The notes under the pieces were generated by a model, which saw only the letters and a list, made by a program, of their open reading frames with translations, had not been told where the DNA came from and searched no databases. From Athripsodes cinereus (lineage: Eukaryota; Arthropoda; Insecta; Trichoptera; Leptoceridae), in NCBI GenBank assembly GCA_947579605.1, contig OX388325.1, positions 12,147,572-12,211,571 of the forward strand: 64,000 nt of DNA, given 5' to 3'. A program made the translations under genes and the position numbers. Position 1 is the stretch's first letter. Each line of letters starts with the position of its first letter. Shown here one piece after another: positions 57,859-64,000 of the stretch.

Positions 57859-58587
57859 ATGGCGGTAAACGGGATCAAAGTTAGTGATTTGCTCCGGTCT
57901 TATGACGGCGAAGGCGATGTGATCCAATGGCTCACGAAGATGGAGCTCGTGGCTAAGTTAAAAGGAGTGACGGACTTAGCACAATTGATACCATTGTTCT
58001 TACAGGGATCGGCATTTTCGGTGTATAATGAAATGACCGAGGAAGGAAAGAAGAGCGCGGACACTATCAAGGCCGCGTTGATATCGACATTCGCACTTAA
58101 TCCATTCAGTGCGTATGAACAATTTGTGCGTCGCGTATGGAAAGACGAGCCGGTAGACGTCTACCTGACTGACTTGCGGCGGCTGGCGCGACTCACTAAC
58201 ATTGCGGGCGAAGAAATATTAAAAAGGGCCTTTGTGGTGGGTCTGCCGTCGCTAGTTTCGAGAGAGTTGCGAGCTATGGCGAACGTTGAAACATTGCCGC
58301 TAGTGACAGTGCTCGAAAGAGCGAAAGCATTGATGGCGGAGTTTTTGGAGCATCCGATTGCTGCAGCGGTGGTTACGACGAACCCAATCCAGAGCCGAGG
58401 GTTAATTCGTGACGGCAAAAAGTGTTATAGGTGTGGAGGCCCTCATCTCCAGAAGTTTTGCCGTGACAAGTCCATCGTGTGCTGGAGTTGTGGAAAGGAA
58501 GGTCACGTGACCAGAAACTGCCCTGGAAACCAGGGAAACGAGGAAGGGAGAGCTGGTGCGCCGGAAGCTCTACCCCGGCGGGAGTAA
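57859..58587 (+). CDS. gag: Gag-like protein of the LTR retrotransposon (242 aa)
   Basis: The frame starts at the first ATG, 17 bases after the 5' LTR, and ends at TAA. The first 150 residues are a helical retrotransposon capsid-like region (for example the WLTKMELVAKLKG segment). Two zinc knuckles follow: CX2CX3HX4C (Cys189, Cys192, His196, Cys201) and CX2CX4HX4C (Cys208, Cys211, His216, Cys221). These bind element RNA in other retroelements. The 3' end overlaps pol by 121 bases, in a different frame. No stops or shifts interrupt it. Confidence 0.88.
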   Translation: MAVNGIKVSDLLRSYDGEGDVIQWLTKMELVAKLKGVTDLAQLIPLFLQGSAFSVYNEMTEEGKKSADTIKAALISTFALNPFSAYEQFVRRVWKDEPVDVYLTDLRRLARLTNIAGEEILKRAFVVGLPSLVSRELRAMANVETLPLVTVLERAKALMAEFLEHPIAAAVVTTNPIQSRGLIRDGKKCYRCGGPHLQKFCRDKSIVCWSCGKEGHVTRNCPGNQGNEEGRAGAPEALPRRE

Positions 58588-61442
58588 AGGCGCTACCGGT
58601 AGTCGACGTCACAGTTAACGGCTTACGAGGGCGCGCTCTGATAGACACTGGATGTTCGCGATCAGTCATGAGGCGAGCGTTCGCTGGTGGAGTGAAAAGC
58701 GGGAACTGTGTTATCGTAAGTGTCGACGGTTCGCGGGTGGGGTGTGTGGGAGAATCTGTTGCTCGGGTGAGATTGAGTAATGTGGAGGTGAATGTCGATT
58801 GTATAGTGACTGAGAAATTATTTGACGGTGTGGACGTGATTCTTGGAATGGACGTAGTTGCGATGTTCGGCGGCGTAACTGTGACTAGTGACAGTGTCAA
58901 ATTTTTAGATAATTTCGGTCAGAGTGAAATGGTCGCCGCGAGTGTGGAAAGTCATAAGGAGATAATAGAGGATAAAGATTTCACGGCTGAGTTTGATGGA
59001 GAGGTGTGGACTGTGAGATGGAAGTGGCGTAGTGAACCACCTACCTTGACGAATGGAACTGAATGCTATTCGAGCGTGAACTCCGGCAGCGTCGACGAGG
59101 AGATAGCGCGATGGATAGAAAAAGGTTGGCTGGTGCCTCGGCGGGATAATGGCGAGGGAGTTCTTCCTCTAATGGCGGTCGTGCAGCAAAACAAAGGAAA
59201 AGTTCGCCCTGTTTTAGATTACCGGGAACTCAATGAACACGTGAATTGTCACACCGCAGAAGGCATCGTCGTGTGTGATGAGACAATTCGGCGATGGAGA
59301 AGGCGCAAAGGACCCTTGAAGGTGTTAGACCTTCGATCGGCGTACTTGCAGATCAAAGTGGATGAAGAACTCTGGCGCTACCAAGCGGTCCGTCACAAAG
59401 GTCACGCATACTATCTTACACGTCTAGGCTTTGGCCTGAACTGTGCGCCAAAAATTATGACTGCCATTGTGACCTACGTGCTTTCGCGTAGTGACAGGGT
59501 GAGAGAGGGAACTGATAGTTACATTGACGATATTCTTGTGGATGAATCAATAGTAAGTGTAGGTGAGGTGGAGGCTCTTCTGAAACGCTATGGGTTGGAA
59601 ACGAAGCCGTCAGAATCCTTGGAGTGTGCTCGAGTTTTGGGACTGCAACTGAGAAAAAATAGAGAGGGTCGGATTGTGTTCGGAAGAGGAAATGAACTAC
59701 CGACGATACAACAAGGAACAATGCTCACCAGAAGAGAGCTATTTTCAGTTTGCGGTAAGCTGACAGGACACTATCCGGTGTGTGGGTGGCTTAGAACGGC
59801 GTGCAGTTTTGTAAAAAGAGTGAGTGAGGGAAGCGAGTGGGAAACACCGATAGGTGTCGAGGCGCAGAGTATCGTTGAGGAGATTGTGTGCCGCGTGAGA
59901 GTCGAGGACCCGTTGAGGGGGGCGTGGGCGGTTAACAACGATATTAAGACCTGTAAAGTGTGGTGTGATGCAAGTACGCTGGCAATAGGTGTTGCAATTG
60001 AGATAGAAGGAGAAATTGTGGAAGATGCGTCGTGGATGAGAAAGGCGGCAGACGTGAATCATATAAACGTCGCTGAACTAGAGGCAGTGCTGAAGGGCAT
60101 AAACTTGGCTGTGAAGTGGTCTTTCAAAGAGATTGAAGTGGTAACTGACTCTGCAACTGTCAGTCACTGGCTGTCGTCAGTGATACAGGGTGATCACAGA
60201 CCAAGAGCCAGCGGAATGCATGAGATGCTCATTAAGCGGCGGCTGGGACTGATGAGAGACATGATTGAGGAGTTAGAGTTAAAAATAGTTGTGACACTGG
60301 TGGAGTCGTGTCGCAATAAAGCGGTCATACTTACGCGAGTTAAAAAGACATGGTTGAAAAAGAGTGGTGCAAGTAGAGCTGGAGTGGAAGAAGTAAACGT
60401 CTGTGGAACTATTATTGAAAAGACACATAATAACCATCATTTGGGAGTAAGCAGGACGTTTTACTTGGCACGGATGATGGATCCGACAGTGAAGAAGGAA
60501 GATGTGGAAGTGTATGTTCGAAAGTGTTTTCAGTGCGGAACGATCGATCCCGCTCCAGAGACTCATGAGGCGGGCGGGCTAGGTGTTGATGGCAATTGGA
60601 GTCGATTGGCACTAGATGTGACCCATTTCAAGGCGAAATGTTACCTGACTATCATTGATTGTGGACCCAGTCGATTTGCTATATGGCGCGAGATTCCCAC
60701 CGAAAGCGCGAGTAAAGTGGTCGATCAACTGAGGCAGGTATTCAGAGAAAGGGGGCCACCTGCTGAAGTGTTGATGGACAACAGCAGAGCGTTCCGGTCG
60801 ATTGAGTTAGCCGAATTCTGCAAAGATTGGGGAGTGAATCAGAGATATCGCGCCGCCTACAGGCCTTCGGGTAATGGGGTGATTGAGCGTAACCATCGAA
60901 CTATCAAGAGGATGGCGTCAAGAACAGGAGACTCTCCAGAGCAAGCAGTGTTTTGGTACAACATGTCGCCAAAGGAAGGTTTGCACGAAATGTCAGTGCC
61001 GTCAACGGGTGTGCACTCGTACCGATGGCGTCATCCGCTCAAGCAGGTTGAATCAGACGAAGTAACGACCAACAGATATCGTGAGGGAGACATAGTTTTG
61101 GTGAAGCCGCCGCACGCTAGATGCGTAGATCGGTGGAAATCTGGGAGAGTTACTGGTGTCATCTCGGAGTCGACCGTGGAGGTAGATGTAGTTCCGAGAC
61201 ATGTGTTGGATCTGAGGAAATTCAGGAGTGCCTGTCCTGCGCAGCACGATGAGGTAGGTGACACGGTGCCGAGTTCTGCAAGACTGCTGGAGGGGTTGTT
61301 TTCCGGTGACGACGAAGAGGAAGATGTGAGGGAGATTAACTCGGGACCGGAGACCCTGGACCGGATCTTACCTGGCGTGCAGCAAGAGAGGCCTAGACGC
61401 ACTCGCAGACCCCCTCGATGGTTGGAGGATTATGTTCAGTGA
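58467..61442 (+). CDS. pol: Pol polyprotein of the LTR retrotransposon (protease, RT, RNase H, integrase)
   Basis: The frame opens at 58467 after a TGA and has no ATG near its start (GTG at 58479 is not a eukaryotic start), so it needs a -1 shift from gag. Numbering from 58479: aspartic protease DTG at 56-58; reverse transcriptase with YIDD at 348-351 preceded by LDLRSAYLQI; RNase H Asp497; integrase zinc site HX3HX28CX2C (650, 654, 683, 686); DD35E core Asp713, Asp767, Glu803. The sequence LMDNS replaces the usual S/T-DNG around the second Asp. The C-terminus is basic then acidic. All catalytic residues are present and the frame is uninterrupted, so the element may still be functional. Confidence 0.9.
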   Translation, partial: QVHRVLELWKGRSRDQKLPWKPGKRGRESWCAGSSTPAGVKALPVVDVTVNGLRGRALIDTGCSRSVMRRAFAGGVKSGNCVIVSVDGSRVGCVGESVARVRLSNVEVNVDCIVTEKLFDGVDVILGMDVVAMFGGVTVTSDSVKFLDNFGQSEMVAASVESHKEIIEDKDFTAEFDGEVWTVRWKWRSEPPTLTNGTECYSSVNSGSVDEEIARWIEKGWLVPRRDNGEGVLPLMAVVQQNKGKVRPVLDYRELNEHVNCHTAEGIVVCDETIRRWRRRKGPLKVLDLRSAYLQIKVDEELWRYQAVRHKGHAYYLTRLGFGLNCAPKIMTAIVTYVLSRSDRVREGTDSYIDDILVDESIVSVGEVEALLKRYGLETKPSESLECARVLGLQLRKNREGRIVFGRGNELPTIQQGTMLTRRELFSVCGKLTGHYPVCGWLRTACSFVKRVSEGSEWETPIGVEAQSIVEEIVCRVRVEDPLRGAWAVNNDIKTCKVWCDASTLAIGVAIEIEGEIVEDASWMRKAADVNHINVAELEAVLKGINLAVKWSFKEIEVVTDSATVSHWLSSVIQGDHRPRASGMHEMLIKRRLGLMRDMIEELELKIVVTLVESCRNKAVILTRVKKTWLKKSGASRAGVEEVNVCGTIIEKTHNNHHLGVSRTFYLARMMDPTVKKEDVEVYVRKCFQCGTIDPAPETHEAGGLGVDGNWSRLALDVTHFKAKCYLTIIDCGPSRFAIWREIPTESASKVVDQLRQVFRERGPPAEVLMDNSRAFRSIELAEFCKDWGVNQRYRAAYRPSGNGVIERNHRTIKRMASRTGDSPEQAVFWYNMSPKEGLHEMSVPSTGVHSYRWRHPLKQVESDEVTTNRYREGDIVLVKPPHARCVDRWKSGRVTGVISESTVEVDVVPRHVLDLRKFRSACPAQHDEVGDTVPSSARLLEGLFSGDDEEEDVREINSGPETLDRILPGVQQERPRRTRRPPRWLEDYVQ
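58533..58580 (+). promoter_or_regulatory. -1 ribosomal frameshift signal at the gag-pol overlap
   Basis: The heptamer G GGA AAC (58533-58539) is in the correct gag phase for simultaneous slippage. Six bases later a stem can form: 58546-58554 with 58566-58575, with one bulged A at 58572. Six loop bases (58559-58564, CGCCGG) are exactly complementary to 58575-58580, permitting an alternative H-type pseudoknot if the base of the stem opens. It lies 46 bases before the gag stop. Confidence 0.8.
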
Positions 61443-61444
61443 TA

Positions 61445-61461
61445 ATGAGATCAGGGGGGCG
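61445..61461 (+). other. Polypurine tract
   Basis: AATGAGATCAGGGGGGCG directly precedes the 3' LTR, the expected place for the plus-strand primer of reverse transcription. Confidence 0.65.
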
Positions 61462-61587
61462 TGTGGTAGCAGCGATTGTATGAAGGGGATAGGGGGGAAG
61501 AGGAGCGAGGCTGTGTGCGCGAGACAGTTGAGTCAGTCGTGCTTGGGATGTCGTGGTGAGTGTGTGTTTAGAAACGTTAATACTACA
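61462..61587 (+). repeat. 3' LTR
   Basis: Same length as the 5' LTR, with two substitutions (T to C in AGTGAT, G to A in GGGGCG). It is followed by ATACC. Confidence 0.9.
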
Positions 61588-61756
61588 ATACCTATTGTTT
61601 TTATCTTTATGCATTATTTCTCTTGACTGTTCCTTTTTATTTGTATTATTTGTAAAGGCTGATACAGCCGTTTATTATGTAAAATAAATAAATGTATATA
61701 ACTTAAATCGTTTTTTTTCTGTATGACTTAAATAAGGTATATCCTATCGTTAAATG

Positions 61757-61975
61757 CAGTGTTCCGCAAACTTTTTGTGTTCAAGGTACACCTATCAAAT
61801 CAAAAAATTTTAGAGGTACACCAAAGAAAAAGTATTGTTTTTAATATTTATTTATTACCAAAATCAATATAAGTACCTAATATGAAAAGATGTTTAGTAA
61901 GAAATGTGAACCTGTTAAACTGAGCACAGGTGAGCTCCGTGCAACAAAGCGCTTCACTCTTATAGCTCTCGTTAA
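61757..61975. mobile_element. One-ended copy of the CAGTGTTCCGCAAA hAT MITE
   Basis: CAGTGTTCCGCAAACTTTTT then AAGGTACACCTATCAA matches 44175-44400; it also shares CACTCTTATAGCTCTC. The right end is missing. Confidence 0.65.
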
Positions 61976-61989
61976 GGGTTGTAACCTCC

Positions 61990-63330
61990 CTTACCCGTGG
62001 ATGTTTCAGGAATGGTAGTTCCTATGTCATCCACACTCCCCTCGACAAAACTTCCCCACAGTTAATTATAATAATAATAAATTTTATTGTTAATCTTATA
62101 TTGTGTTCAAAATGTAGAATCAAATATTGTTTTGTTTAATAAATGAGATAATAATAAACACTTGATGTGCGTTGCTTGGTAGTGTGACGGAAAAGATTAT
62201 TGTAAATAAATAGGAATTAAGAACAGATAATCATTATAATTATAAAAATGAATCTAGTAATGTTGCCTATGTAATTGAGGTGAGAGACGTTATGTCATGT
62301 GTTTTTTATAATATGTATGTGTCTTCATGGTAATGGCTAAGAAAAAAGCGATAATTTAACTTATGTATGTCTTTGTATATCAATCGCTGCATAGCTATAA
62401 GTAGGTATATATAATGGCAGAAGATAAGGTAAAATATCTACCTACACTAAATAATAAATAATTCAAAAATGCTACTAAGCGAACAATAATAACAAAATAT
62501 GACATGGCTAGACAGGTCCTTTTGTTATAATTAGCATGAATGAAAAATGCGAAGATGCATCGTATTCACGACATTTATTGGTTTATGGGAGTAATAGTAT
62601 CAACCCTTGCTTTGGGAAGTCTATATTGGCGACATGGAATGCCTAAGAAACATGGCAATTATTATAATAATAAAAGCATTGAAATCATCCACTCAGCGGC
62701 AAAGTTGAAATAGAATAATGTACAATGAGGTAGACGAAAAACAAAGGAACTACCCAGTCGGCGACACTAGGTTATAATGGCCGGTAAAATTTATCAGATA
62801 TAGATCTAAAGAAAAAAAAATATTGCAAATTTGGCAGTACAATTTATTTTATTGGATCTTTAGAAAATAATTTGTATTGTAAGCAAATAATAGAAATATA
62901 TTATTATGCAGAGCCCAGGCAATTTTATTACATATCTCATTGTATAAAGGGTTGTCTAGCCAGGTCGTTTTATGAATCTGTCTGTAGACAGGGTAGTAAT
63001 TGTTTCAAAGCATTTAACCACTCATAAAGAAATCGAAACAAATATAGACTTTAGGTAGATATCTATTGTAATAATTATTGCGTTGTAATCTTGAGTTTAG
63101 CGAATGACTAGGTAGGTACAAATCAGTACGCAGGTACCCACCACCATGAATATGTATGTATCTCGTAATAATTGTTAGATGTAATTACTTGTATGAGAAA
63201 TAATAACCAAATAGATCAGAGTAATTGGATGTATAAAAGTATGTGTATAATAATTAGACTACTACTGAATTAGAATCACTGATGTATTGTTTAATTAATC
63301 TTGGAAATGTATAATACAATTGAATACTTA
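61990..63330. other. Stretch without recognised gene
   Basis: Apart from the LINE 3' end at 62065-62155 this is AT-rich sequence with many TAGGTA motifs and no supported feature. Confidence 0.5.
62065..62155 (+). repeat. Short 3' end of the same non-LTR family
   Basis: TTTTATTGTTAATCTTATAT then TGTGTTCAAAATGTAGAATC, both blocks from the 6680/37252 family. Confidence 0.55.
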
Positions 63331-63338
63331 TGACCTAA

Positions 63339-63802
63339 AGGGTCGTTCACATACGTTCACTTTCAGTGATCACTCCGGATGATCCTCCAAGATGAACAAA
63401 TGTGAACGGGCGTTTCATCGCTAGTGATCACTAGCGATGACGGAGGAAAGAGATTACCACTCGTCATAATTTTGATGAAAGGTCCTTTCACTGAAACGAC
63501 CATAAACAAGTTTATTTGTTTAATTCTCTATGAATTTGTATTGAATGTCAGAATCATGTACAAAATTATTATGCAGTCGAGAGCTATATTAATTTAATTT
63601 ATGTGTTATTTTTAATTTTTGAATTTGTTTAATTATTTTTATACGAAAATACGTCAAACTACATACAACATGACCGTGAGTGTTGACACGGCAGTGAAAG
63701 CATAGGATGAACAAATGTGAACAGACGTGTTCACTTTCGATGAACAGGTTTGACCCTGACACTCTGGATGATCATCCAAAGTGAAGCAATGTGAATGCTA
63801 CT
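63339..63802. mobile_element. Harbinger-like MITE, copy 5
   Basis: Starts AGGGTCGTTCACATACGTTC after TAA and ends in CTACT before TTA. Same orientation as copy 1 and closely similar to it. Confidence 0.75.
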
Positions 63803-64000
63803 TTAGTAATTATTGTTGCAATATTTATTATAGAGTGCTGTAAATAGACTAATATCCTGTAAAATATTTGAACGACTGATGCCAGATATTCAGAATGGGC
63901 CACTTGCAGTCGTGGGGGATTTTAATAAAAATGATCGAATTCAGTAAATTTGAGGTCGGAAAACACAAATATGTCAGTTAAATTTTTTTTCATATCTAAA

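Larger units (their letters stand above)
57716..61587 (+). mobile_element. LTR retrotransposon, near-intact, PR-RT-RH-IN order
   Basis: Identical-length 126-bp LTRs (TG...CA) at 57716-57841 and 61462-61587 differ at only two positions, so insertion is recent. Internally there are gag (57859-58587) and pol (to 61442) in overlapping frames and a purine-rich tract before the 3' LTR. GC content is clearly above the flanks. There is no env-like frame. Domain order fits Ty3/Gypsy or BEL/Pao; the clade was not resolved. The leader between LTR and gag is only 17 bases and no canonical TGG primer site was recognised. ATACC follows the 3' LTR and also precedes the MITE that interrupts the 5' border, so the original duplication is probably ATACC. 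Confidence 0.9.

Noticed and set aside
58479..58481. GTG as the start of pol
   Set aside because: GTG is not a normal eukaryotic start, and the frame is open back to 58467; a frameshift from gag explains expression better.
57217..61593. MITE plus LTR element as one composite transposon flanked by ATACCT
   Set aside because: The LTR element is complete on its own and ATACC is explained as its own duplication, with the MITE a later insertion.

Overview
The window is AT-rich, intron-rich and packed with transposable elements, as in an insect genome. Short TAGGTACCTA-type motifs and non-LTR tails containing GGAAGAGATCGC followed by a GCGATAA motif recall Lepidoptera, but similar features occur in other insects, so the order is not settled. 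One 200-base assembly gap lies at 38180-38379.

Three host loci can be supported. (1) A complete seven-exon astacin-type zinc metalloprotease (M12A) runs on the + strand from 23967 to 41977. All splice phases agree and give a 318-residue secreted proenzyme with propeptide aspartate switch, zinc helix, Met-turn and a terminal Tyr-Gly-Cys. (2) The first three coding exons of a Siva-like apoptosis regulator lie on the - strand (53719 to 48903); its last exon was not found. (3) A single exon with a signal peptide lies on the - strand at 5428-5573; the rest of that gene was not found. A broken two-exon THAP-domain gene (27116 to about 27930) sits inside astacin intron 3.

Nearly everything else is mobile DNA. 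A young LTR retrotransposon (57716-61587) has 126-bp LTRs differing at two positions, intact gag and pol frames and a well-formed -1 frameshift signal. Cut-and-paste elements are recognised by terminal inverted repeats plus target duplications: three hAT-type with 8-bp duplications, one Mutator-like with a 9-bp duplication, two with TTAA (piggyBac-like), several with TTA/TAA (Harbinger-like), a full-length dead mariner and pogo/Tigger relics. Retroposons include RTE/Jockey-like reverse transcriptase tails, two tRNA-derived SINE families and an abundant short family ending in (TAGTA)n. Penelope-like elements show a GIY-YIG fragment, palindromic end junctions and one good hammerhead ribozyme.

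Layout: 1-23.1 kb is a repeat field around the lone secreted-protein exon; 23.1-42.1 kb is the astacin gene with repeat-filled introns; 42.1-48.9 kb is MITEs, SINEs and tandem repeats; 48.9-54 kb is the Siva locus; 54-64 kb is repeats and the LTR retrotransposon. Several insertions are nested, so their relative order can be read (MITE in LTR border; SINE in LINE in MITE; foldback in mariner; hAT in piggyBac-like element).
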